Source: Clostridiales bacterium UBA4959
Lineage (GTDB): Bacteria; Bacillota; Clostridia; Oscillospirales; CAG-272
Length of the DNA: 7,819 nucleotides
Direction of reading: 5' to 3'
Assembly (NCBI GenBank): GCA_002397345.1
Contig: DHAH01000128.1
Span: 1,003-8,821, forward strand
The position numbers and the translations under genes were made by a program. How positions within the stretch are numbered: position 1 is the stretch's first letter; each line of letters opens with the position of its first letter. Under the pieces are notes generated by a model that saw only the letters and a list, made by a program, of their open reading frames with translations, did not search any database and was not told the DNA's origin. Shown piece by piece: positions 1 to 4,837 of the stretch.

Positions 1-371
1 CCTATGGGGCGCTCGGGCAGCCGCCCGGAGCCGGTGAAGTGTGTCCTTACACCCAGCGCGGCGGCGACAGGCAGTAAAAATCGCAGCGTCGAGCCGCTTT
101 CCACGCAGTCTGCGGTGCAATGAGAAAGCGCGTTTTCGGCGGGCGACGTTATCGGCGTCACCACCGCACCCTGCGCGGAGGGCTCAATTTTTGCGCCCAG
201 CGCGCGCAGGCAGCCGATTGTAGCGTCGATGTCGGCCGAGCTTGTGCGCATTATAATCTCGGTCGGGCGGTCGGCAAGCGCGGCGCAGATGAGCAGACGG
301 TGTGCCTCGGATTTTGATGTGACCGCAGCGATTTCTCCGCGCAAAAGTGCGGGCTTTATTAAAATGTCCAT
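1..371 (-). CDS. aroA: 3-phosphoshikimate 1-carboxyvinyltransferase (EPSP synthase), N-terminal part, cut by window edge
   Basis: This gene is not closed in the window: 123 codons are visible from the ATG at 371..369. EPSP synthase transfers the enolpyruvyl group of PEP to shikimate-3-phosphate, the sixth shikimate-pathway step, in the cytosol. Seen in the sequence: the substrate-binding motif SKSEAHRLLICAALAD (residues 19-34, with the Lys-Ser...Arg set K20, S21, R25), ESGSTLRFLLPVAAALG (91-107, the family's GTxxR-type loop) and GSGRLPERPI (114-123, with the conserved R121). The start lies 2 nt after the aroB stop codon, with only a weak GGGG upstream, so translation is probably coupled to aroB. 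The family is usually about 420-440 residues, so roughly two thirds lies outside the window. The assignment is firm; only completeness is unknown. Confidence 0.95.
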   Translation of the reverse strand, partial: MDILIKPALLRGEIAAVTSKSEAHRLLICAALADRPTEIIMRTSSADIDATIGCLRALGAKIEPSAQGAVVTPITSPAENALSHCTADCVESGSTLRFLLPVAAALGVRTHFTGSGRLPERPI

Positions 372-373
372 GA

Positions 374-1435
374 TTATAACCCCGGTTTTATTATGCCGCG
401 CAGCTCCTCAACCGGCGTTTCAAACAATTTGCAGTCGCCGATTCCGCGCGGTAGCACGAGCGTGATGCTGTCGCCCGAGCGCTTTTTATCGGAGATCGCC
501 GCGTCCGCGAGCGCATCGGCGGAAAAATCTGTTGCGGTCGGCAAGCCGCAAGCCCGGAGCGCAGCCAAAATTCGCGCGCACACTTCATCGGAGCATCTGC
601 CCAGTTTAACGGCGGCGCGTGTGATGATTGCGGTTCCAATGGCGACGGCGTGACCGTGACTGACTTTATAACCGCTCAATGTTTCAACAGCGTGGCCGAC
701 GGTGTGACCCAGATTGAGCAGCTTGCGCTCTCCGCGCTCGAATTCGTCCGCCGCGACGATTTTTGCCTTATACATAACGCATTTTTTTATAATTTCGTCG
801 GCATTTTCGCGGATATTGCCCCGCTCGGCGAGCGAAAATAAATCTTCGCCGTCGAGGATGCCGGTTTTTATCACCTCCGCAACGCCGTCGGATAATACTT
901 CGTCCGGAAGCGTGGATAAACAGTCGGGATCGATAATAACAGCCTGCGGCGGATAGAATAGTCCCGCCAAATTCTTGCCCGCGCGGAGATCGGCGGCGGT
1001 TTTGCCGCCGACAGATGAATCGACACAGGCAAGCAGGGTGGTGGGAATTTGCGAATATTTGATACCGCGCATATAGCAGCCCGCCGCGAAGCCCGCAATG
1101 TCGCCGACAACGCCGCCTCCCAACGCGACAAGCGCGTCGGAACGGCTAAGTCTGTTATCCGCTAAAAATTCCAATATATCCGAAAGCGTTGAAAGGTTTT
1201 TTGACCCCTCGCCCGCCGGGAAAACGTATTCGATTACGATAAAACCCGCGCGCTCAAGCGAAGCACGCACGCGCTCCATATACAGCGGCGCGACGTTCGA
1301 GTCGGTGATAACAGCGATTTTTTTGCCGCTGAATACCGGCGCGAGCAGTTCGGCGCAGTTGCCTGTCAATCCGCGTCCGATGGTGACCGGATATCCCCGG
1401 CTGCTCCCGGCGGGAACGTTAATTTCGACGTTCAT
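374..1435 (-). CDS. aroB: 3-dehydroquinate synthase
   Basis: A 353-residue protein of normal family length. It converts DAHP to 3-dehydroquinate (second shikimate-pathway step) using NAD+ and a divalent metal, usually Zn2+. Seen: VALGGGVVGDIAGFAA (about 103-118, NAD-binding glycine loop), PTTLLACVDSSVGGKTA (131-147), GVAEVIKTG (184-192), NLGHTVGHAVE (241-251) and SHGHAVAIG (259-267). By analogy with characterised family members the metal ligands are E187, H244 and H260, and H248 is the catalytic histidine. The start ATG at 1435..1433 is preceded by GGAGGGG (1451..1445) at a 9-nt gap, inside the 3' end of tyrA; the tyrA stop is only 4 nt upstream. It is co-transcribed between tyrA and aroA. 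No missing catalytic residue is seen. Confidence 0.97.
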   Translation of the reverse strand: MNVEINVPAGSSRGYPVTIGRGLTGNCAELLAPVFSGKKIAVITDSNVAPLYMERVRASLERAGFIVIEYVFPAGEGSKNLSTLSDILEFLADNRLSRSDALVALGGGVVGDIAGFAAGCYMRGIKYSQIPTTLLACVDSSVGGKTAADLRAGKNLAGLFYPPQAVIIDPDCLSTLPDEVLSDGVAEVIKTGILDGEDLFSLAERGNIRENADEIIKKCVMYKAKIVAADEFERGERKLLNLGHTVGHAVETLSGYKVSHGHAVAIGTAIITRAAVKLGRCSDEVCARILAALRACGLPTATDFSADALADAAISDKKRSGDSITLVLPRGIGDCKLFETPVEELRGIIKPGL

Positions 1436-1439
1436 TTGT

Positions 1440-2309
1440 TCAATCCCCTCCGGCTGACGCCTTCTTTTCGCGTCCGTCGCGCAGCAATGACCGTAAACGC
1501 CCGGCGTCGGACGCTTTAAGCGCGTCGAGGTATTCGCTTAAATTGCCGATGAGCACCTCGAGCTGCCCGGTCAAAAAATCGGCGTTATCAAAAAACAGTT
1601 CCGTCCACATCTCCTCGTCCAGACGCGCTACGCGTGTCATATCGCGGTAGCTGCCGGCGGAAAAGCCCCGCCGCCGCTGCGCTTCGGGCGATTTTACATA
1701 GGCGTTGGAAACGATGTGCGCAAGCTGCGAGGTGAACGCGATTATGCGGTCGTGCTCCTCCGGCGTGGTGAAGGTCAGCGCGGCGAACCCTATGTCGCTG
1801 AAAAAGGCTTTCAGCGTTTCGAGAAGCTGCGGACCGGAACGCGCGTCGGGCGTGAGTATCATCGAAGCGCCGTCGAACAGCTCCGCGCGGGAGTTTACAA
1901 ATCCGCTGACCTCGCGCCCCGCCATCGGGTGTCCGCCGATATAGCCGAAGCCATATTCGGCAGCGATTGCGGCAAGCTCGGTGCAAACTGCGCGCTTGAC
2001 GCCGCATAAATCGCAGAGCAGCGCATTTTTTGAGATGTTCGCGGCGTTTTCCTTCGTCAATGCGATTGCGGCTGCGGGACGGAGCGCAAGCATTATCAAG
2101 TCGCAGGATGAAAGCTTGTCATTTTTCGCCGGAGCGCTGTTTTGCGACCCGCTGTTATCCAGCGTGCCGTCAATTGCGCCGCACAGACGCGCGAGCGTCA
2201 GGGTCTCACGATTCAAATCGGCGCCGTAAACGGTGTGCGCGGTGCGCGATTTTATCGCTTTCGCCATTGACCCGCCGATGAGCCCTAATCCAATAATACC
2301 AACTGTCAT
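1440..2309 (-). CDS. tyrA: Prephenate dehydrogenase
   Basis: Converts prephenate to 4-hydroxyphenylpyruvate with NAD(P)+, committing flux to tyrosine. I choose the ATG at 2309..2307 (289 aa, MTVGIIGLGLIGGS), which puts the Rossmann beta strand at the N terminus. An in-frame ATG four codons upstream (2321..2319, MAFNM) lies inside the repeat hairpin. Seen, in 289-residue numbering: GLGLIG (7-12), GGHPMAGREVSGF (125-137, active-site H127), TSQLAHIVSNAYV (193-205, H198) and GFSAGSYRDMTRVA (215-228). There is no fused chorismate mutase and no clear C-terminal ACT domain. Residues about 50-67 form a polar, low-complexity loop. No good ribosome binding site precedes either ATG. The chosen ATG overlaps the stop of a small upstream ORF as ATGA, suggesting translational coupling. 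Confidence 0.95.
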   Translation of the reverse strand: MTVGIIGLGLIGGSMAKAIKSRTAHTVYGADLNRETLTLARLCGAIDGTLDNSGSQNSAPAKNDKLSSCDLIMLALRPAAAIALTKENAANISKNALLCDLCGVKRAVCTELAAIAAEYGFGYIGGHPMAGREVSGFVNSRAELFDGASMILTPDARSGPQLLETLKAFFSDIGFAALTFTTPEEHDRIIAFTSQLAHIVSNAYVKSPEAQRRRGFSAGSYRDMTRVARLDEEMWTELFFDNADFLTGQLEVLIGNLSEYLDALKASDAGRLRSLLRDGREKKASAGGD

Positions 2310-2359
2310 ATTAAACGCCATGCACCGAAATGCACAAACAGCCCATAAAAATACCGCAT
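2306..2359 (-). CDS. Candidate leader peptide upstream of tyrA, rich in aromatic residues
   Basis: A 17-codon ORF, ATG at 2359..2357, reading MRYFYGLFVHFGAWRLI with stop TGA (2308..2306) overlapping the tyrA ATG as ATGA. Six of 17 residues are Tyr, Phe or Trp. A weak purine run GAAGG (2374..2370) lies 10 nt upstream. The same frame is open further upstream to an ATG at 2413..2411, giving 35 codons starting [10 protein letters not shown]. The start codon lies within the 5' arm of the repeat hairpin, whose 3' arm ends 4 nt before the tyrA ATG, so translation here would be expected to unmask tyrA. Whether it is translated is inference. The alternative is a chance reading frame in a dispersed RNA or DNA repeat. 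Confidence 0.45.
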   Translation of the reverse strand: MRYFYGLFVHFGAWRLI

Positions 2360-2496
2360 GGCGTTCACGCCTTCGATCTGCTTTCCTTTTGTATTTTCCA
2401 CGCTAAACGCCATGCACCGAGGTGCGTAAACAGTCCATGAAAACACCGCATGGCGTTTGCGCCTCCGATTTGCCCTTCTCTTATATTTTTCACGCT
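2313..2496 (-). repeat. Two tandem 92-bp repeats with hairpins between aroF and tyrA
   Basis: Copy A is 2405-2496 and copy B is 2313-2404. They have exactly equal length with no gaps and 17 differences, every one a transition. On the minus-strand RNA each copy has an 11-bp stem with arms (A/G)AACGCCAUGC and GCAUGGCGUUU; the first pair is A-U in copy A and G-U in copy B. Inside the loop is a small hairpin that competes with the 3' arm: GCAC-CUCG-GUGC in copy A and UGCAU-UUCG-GUGCA in copy B, both CUCG/UUCG-type tetraloops. Copy B reaches to 4 nt before the tyrA ATG. No U-tract follows either hairpin, so these are not intrinsic terminators. The 9-nt gap to the aroF stop holds nothing notable. 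Confidence 0.9.
2365..2451 (-). CDS. Candidate small ORF in the aroF-proximal repeat copy, paralogous to the tyrA leader ORF
   Basis: A 28-codon ORF, ATG at 2451..2449, beginning [20 protein letters not shown] and ending KESRSKA at TGA 2367..2365. GGAGG at 2466..2462 lies 10 nt upstream, a better ribosome binding site than in the other copy. The first 16 residues correspond to those of the tyrA-proximal ORF with changes Y3C, Y5H, V9T and F11L, so this copy has fewer Phe/Tyr codons. Its tail runs into the second repeat in a different frame because the repeat period, 92, is not a multiple of three. It could be a decayed or differently tuned leader peptide, or a non-coding repeat that happens to be open. 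Confidence 0.3.
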   Translation of the reverse strand: MRCFHGLFTHLGAWRLAWKIQKESRSKA

Positions 2497-2504
2497 GCCA
2501 CCAT

Positions 2505-3518
2505 TTACTGCGGCATCGTGTCCATGAATTCGTGCAGCGCGATTAATTTATGCGCGAGGGAATCGAACACCTCCGGGCGCAGCGACTGCGGACCGTCGCA
2601 CAGCGCGCGCGCGGGGTCATTGTGCACCTCGATAATCAACCCGTCGGCGCCGGCGGCTGCCGCGGCGATGGCGAGGGGCGGTACGAGCGCCGCTTTGCCG
2701 GTGGCGTGGCTGGGGTCAATGATAATCGGCAGATGGGTCAGCTTCTTAAGCACGGGGACAGCGCCGATGTCGAGCGTGTTTCGCGTGTAGGTTTCGAACG
2801 TGCGGATACCACGCTCGCAGAGGATAACGTTTTCGTTGCCGCCCGCCATCACATATTCGGCGCTCATCAGCAGCTCCTCGTAAGTGGACGACAGCCCGCG
2901 CTTGATAAGCACCGGCTTGCGTAGTTTGCCCAGTTCCTTGAGCAAATTGAAATTTTGCATGTTGCGCGCGCCGACCTGAATGACGTCGACATCCTCGAAC
3001 AGCGGCAATTGCGAAGCGTCCATCACCTCGGACACAATCGGCAGCCCCGTTTCCTCGCGCGCGATTTTGAGCAGTCTGATACCTTCGTCCTGCATTCCCT
3101 GGAACGCGTATGGCGAGGTGCGCGGCTTGAACGCGCCTCCGCGCAATAATGTCGCGCCGCTCGCTTTGACCGCGCGTGCTATTGCGACGACCTGCTCCTC
3201 CGACTCGACCGAGCAGGGTCCGGCGATGAGCGTCAGCGACCCGCCGCCGATTTGTGTGTTGCCAACCTTCACAACGGTGTCCATCGGGTGGAATTTGCGA
3301 TTGGCGTTTTTATAGGGTTCCTGCACGCGCTTGACGTCGGCGACAATGTCAAGAGCCGCGATGAGATCAATATCGAGCTTCGAGGTGTCGCCGATAAGCC
3401 CCAGAATGGTATGGTTTTCGCCCACGGAGGTGTGCACCTGCAAGCCTTTTTCCTCCAGCCACGCTACCAGCCCCGAAAACTGCTCTTTGTCGTAATCTTT
3501 TTTTAAAATAACAATCAT
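2505..3518 (-). CDS. aroF: 3-deoxy-7-phosphoheptulonate (DAHP) synthase, type I-beta with N-terminal regulatory domain
   Basis: Condenses PEP and erythrose-4-phosphate to DAHP, the first committed shikimate-pathway step. The 337-residue length matches the Thermotoga-like I-beta class. Residues 1-70 form a ferredoxin-like (ACT-type) domain, which in characterised relatives gives Phe/Tyr feedback inhibition. The TIM barrel follows: GPCSVES (100-106), [16 protein letters not shown] (126-141), VGARNMQNF (182-190), [10 protein letters not shown] (206-215), IDPSHATGK (267-275), IIEVH (295-299) and CDGPQS (307-312). Expected metal ligands C102, H271, E297 and D308 are all present. The start ATG (3518..3516) follows AGAAAGGA (3534..3527) by 8 nt. 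It is the first full-length gene of the operon and lies directly behind a transcription attenuator. It may thus be controlled at both enzyme and RNA level. Confidence 0.97.
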   Translation of the reverse strand: MIVILKKDYDKEQFSGLVAWLEEKGLQVHTSVGENHTILGLIGDTSKLDIDLIAALDIVADVKRVQEPYKNANRKFHPMDTVVKVGNTQIGGGSLTLIAGPCSVESEEQVVAIARAVKASGATLLRGGAFKPRTSPYAFQGMQDEGIRLLKIAREETGLPIVSEVMDASQLPLFEDVDVIQVGARNMQNFNLLKELGKLRKPVLIKRGLSSTYEELLMSAEYVMAGGNENVILCERGIRTFETYTRNTLDIGAVPVLKKLTHLPIIIDPSHATGKAALVPPLAIAAAAAGADGLIIEVHNDPARALCDGPQSLRPEVFDSLAHKLIALHEFMDTMPQ

Positions 3519-3526
3519 GTTTTTGT

Positions 3527-3534
3527 TCCTTTCT
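3527..3534 (-). promoter_or_regulatory. Ribosome binding site of aroF
   Basis: AGAAAGGA, an extended match to the 16S anti-Shine-Dalgarno, lies 8 nt before the aroF ATG. It starts immediately after the U-tract of the attenuator terminator, so transcripts ending at the terminator would lack it. Confidence 0.85.
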
Positions 3535-3535
3535 G

Positions 3536-3569
3536 AATAAAAAGAGGCGCAGCCGGTTCGGCTGCGCCT
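3536..3569 (-). terminator. Rho-independent terminator in the aroF leader (attenuator, segments 3:4)
   Basis: On the minus strand an 11-bp perfect stem, AGGCGCAGCCG (3569..3559) with CGGCTGCGCCT (3555..3545), and a 3-nt AAC loop is followed at once by CTTTTTATT (3544..3536). This is a textbook intrinsic terminator, but it lies upstream of aroF and downstream of the promoter, so it would stop transcription before the operon. Part of the stem and the loop (GCCGAACCGG, 3562..3553) can instead pair with an upstream segment, which makes this a regulated terminator. Confidence 0.92.
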
Positions 3570-3681
3570 GAAATTTTAAATGTCCCGATATTATCCCGGT
3601 AACACTTAACTTTTATGCGCTTCTATGCCAAACCGAAAAAGCTTTAGCGTAAAAATAATAGCTAAAGTAACGGTATTCGGC
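3553..3681 (-). promoter_or_regulatory. Alternative RNA pairings of the aroF attenuator (segments 1, 2 and 3)
   Basis: Segment 1 is GCCGAAUACCG (3681..3671), segment 2 is UCGGUUUGGC (3636..3627) and segment 3 is GCCGAACCGG (3562..3553). Segments 2:3 form 10 continuous pairs (two G-U), which can be extended by GCGC:GCGC across an internal loop and would disrupt the terminator. Segments 1:2 pair with a 2-nt UA bulge and leave the terminator free. Segment 1 overlaps leader codons 8-11 and segment 2 overlaps codons 22-26. A further 7-bp hairpin CUUUAGC/GCUAAAG (3667..3661 with 3648..3642) spans the aromatic codons. Pairings were found by eye; energies were not computed. Confidence 0.8.
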
Positions 3682-3702
3682 AAAAAAGCGATTATTATGC
3701 AT
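3613..3702 (-). CDS. Aromatic amino acid operon leader peptide, 29 residues
   Basis: ATG at 3702..3700, stop TAA at 3615..3613. It begins MHNNRFFAEYRYFSYYFY and contains Phe at 6, 7, 13, 17 and 22, Tyr at 10, 12, 15, 16 and 18, and Trp at 25: 11 aromatics in 29 residues, with a run of seven aromatics in nine codons (10-18). GGTGA (3712..3708), matching part of the anti-Shine-Dalgarno, lies 5 nt before the ATG. Its position, between promoter and attenuator terminator and overlapping pairing segments 1 and 2, fits a sensor peptide. A ribosome waiting for Tyr- or Phe-tRNA at codons 12-18 would cover segment 1 and leave segment 2 free. One reaching the stop would impinge on segment 2. No homologue is recalled; the function is inferred from composition and position. 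Confidence 0.88.
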   Translation of the reverse strand: MHNNRFFAEYRYFSYYFYAKAFSVWHRSA

Positions 3703-3735
3703 CGTTGTCACCACGGTAAAAAATGTCTTTCTCGT

Positions 3736-3764
3736 ATTATAACACAAAGTCAGCGCAATTGCAA
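3736..3764 (-). promoter_or_regulatory. Promoter of the aroF-tyrA-aroB-aroA operon
   Basis: A sigma-A-type promoter: -35 TTGCAA (3764..3759), a 17-nt spacer, and a perfect -10 TATAAT (3741..3736) extended by TGT directly upstream. The transcript should start near 3729, giving a leader of about 210 nt before aroF. The weak -35 with an extended -10 is a normal combination. Confidence 0.85.
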
Positions 3765-3782
3765 GAGGAAAAAACGAAATAT

Positions 3783-3830
3783 TTTGGCGGTAATAGTTGC
3801 CAGATTAATTAGGCAACTATTACCGCCAAA
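3783..3830. repeat. Perfect 19-bp inverted repeat between divergent promoters
   Basis: Arms TTTGGCGGTAATAGTTGCC (3783-3801) and its exact reverse complement (3812-3830) flank a 10-nt AT-rich centre. The repeat sits almost symmetrically between the -35 box of the aro promoter (18 bp away) and the TTGACA of the SDR promoter (16 bp away). Each arm is itself quasi-palindromic (TGGC-N10-GCCA in the left arm). Neither predicted transcript includes it, so it looks more like an operator or cruciform than a leader element. On the minus strand a T6 run occurs about 9 nt beyond the stem, so a weak terminator of antisense readthrough is an alternative. Confidence 0.8.
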
Positions 3831-3846
3831 CCAAATATAACGCGCC

Positions 3847-3876
3847 TTGACAATGCCATAACCACCGGGTTATACT
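3847..3876 (+). promoter_or_regulatory. Promoter of the SDR gene
   Basis: A perfect -35 TTGACA (3847-3852), an 18-nt spacer and -10 TATACT (3871-3876). Transcription would start near 3883, leaving a short leader of about 25 nt that contains the AGGA ribosome binding site at 3897-3900, 7 nt before the ATG. Confidence 0.8.
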
Positions 3877-3907
3877 TTATAAAAAACTCAAGAGACAGGA
3901 AAATATC

Positions 3908-4642
3908 ATGTATTCGGATTTCTTTAAAAATAAAACCGCGGTCGTAACCGGCGGCTCGCATGGGATAGGCAGGCGCGTATGCGAGAAATTCGCCGAGGCG
4001 GGCGCGTTTGTGTGGTCGATAAACCAAAACAGCGGCGGTGCGCTGCCGGGGATAGAAACGTTCGCAGGCGATGTCGGGGACGAGAGCGTTTTGCGCGCTT
4101 TCTCGGAGAAGGTTATAGAAACGCGGGGAAGCGTCGACTTTCTCATCAACAACGCTCCGCCGGCAATGCGCGGACTGCGCGACTGCACATACGATGATTT
4201 AATGTATGCGCTGCGTGTCGGCGTCGCCGCGCCGTTTATGCTGTCGAAGCTGTTCTGCGACCACTTCGCGCCGGGTGCGGCGATTGTCAACATCTCGTCC
4301 ACGCGCGACAGTATGAGCCAGCCCTTCACCGAGAGCTATACAGCGGCGAAGGGGGGCATAGCGGCGCTGACCCACGCGCTGGCGATGAGCTTGGCGGGGC
4401 GTGTGCGCGTCAACGCGATCTTGCCCGGCTGGATAGACGTATCCGGCAGCACGGAGCATTCCGACGCGGACAAGCGCCAGCATCCCGCAGGCAGAATCGG
4501 CACACCCGACGATATTGCCGATATGGTGCTGTATCTCTGCTCGGACAAAGCGGGTTTTATTAACGGCGAAAACATAGTTATCGATGGCGGCATGACAAGG
4601 CAGATGATATACCATGGTGATAATGGGTGGGAGCTAATGTAG
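3908..4642 (+). CDS. Short-chain dehydrogenase/reductase (SDR) family oxidoreductase
   Basis: A 244-residue classical SDR, a normal length for the family. Seen: cofactor loop TGGSHGIG (14-21), NNAP (81-84, a variant of the usual NNAG), catalytic S131 in NISST, Y144 and K148 in YTAAKGG, the GWIDVSG segment after the catalytic helix (174-180), and a C-terminal INGENIVIDGGMTRQMIY. No signal peptide or membrane segment is seen, so it is likely cytosolic. The substrate cannot be deduced; both NADH and NADPH are possible. Sequences of this shape are annotated as FabG/YgfF-like, but there is no fatty-acid gene context, so I do not call it FabG. It is a single gene divergent from the aro operon, with its own promoter, and convergent with the following oxidoreductase gene. 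Confidence 0.92.
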   Translation: MYSDFFKNKTAVVTGGSHGIGRRVCEKFAEAGAFVWSINQNSGGALPGIETFAGDVGDESVLRAFSEKVIETRGSVDFLINNAPPAMRGLRDCTYDDLMYALRVGVAAPFMLSKLFCDHFAPGAAIVNISSTRDSMSQPFTESYTAAKGGIAALTHALAMSLAGRVRVNAILPGWIDVSGSTEHSDADKRQHPAGRIGTPDDIADMVLYLCSDKAGFINGENIVIDGGMTRQMIYHGDNGWELM

Positions 4643-4770
4643 AGGGCAGCGTATCAACATAAAAATAAAAAGAACCGTGCGTTTGGATAACAAGCCCAAA
4701 TGGACGGCGGAGTTATTAAAAACACGCGTATTGAAACATTTATTGCATGCTAATAAATATTAACCTATGT
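4643..4770. other. AT-rich intergenic stretch after the SDR gene
   Basis: About 130 nt between the SDR stop and the first palindromic repeat. No gene, no convincing promoter and no intrinsic terminator for the SDR transcript was found here. The palindrome that follows is the only strong hairpin available to end either convergent transcript. Confidence 0.5.
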
Positions 4771-4822
4771 TTGCTGGGGGTCTGGGGGAGCATCTTATGC
4801 TCCCCCAGCGTATCCCCGTATC
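4771..4822 (-). repeat. Palindromic repeat family, copy 1
   Basis: A perfect 12-bp stem, CTGGGGGAGCAT (4782-4793) with ATGCTCCCCCAG (4797-4808), and a CTT loop, flanked by conserved GGGGGT on one side and CGTATCCCCG on the other. It begins about 30 nt past the stop of the minus-strand oxidoreductase gene. There is no T-tract on either strand, so it is not a standard intrinsic terminator. The same element recurs at 6211-6258 with a compensatory change in the stem. Possible roles are mRNA 3'-end protection or factor-dependent termination between convergent genes. Confidence 0.85.
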
Positions 4823-4837
4823 TCCGTAGCCATTACC

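Noticed and set aside
2313..2496. CRISPR array or attenuator terminator
   Set aside because: Only two directly abutting copies without spacers, so not CRISPR. No U-run follows the hairpins, so not an intrinsic terminator.
2493..2504. A 4-codon ORF (ATG GTG GCA GCG) abutting the aroF stop codon
   Set aside because: Too short to support. The adjacency TAA-ATG could be chance.
3519..3729. T-box riboswitch controlling aroF
   Set aside because: No T-box consensus (AGGGUGGNACCGCG-like) or specifier stem was found. The leader is short and instead has an aromatic-rich ORF and 1:2/2:3 pairing.
3625..3840. A 71-codon plus-strand open frame through the aro leader
   Set aside because: It runs antisense to the leader peptide and across the promoter and inverted repeat. 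The minus-strand leader signals are far stronger.
4782..4808. Ordinary rho-independent terminator
   Set aside because: The stem is perfect but there is no T-tract on either strand, and a near-identical element recurs elsewhere with a compensated stem; recorded as a repeat family instead.
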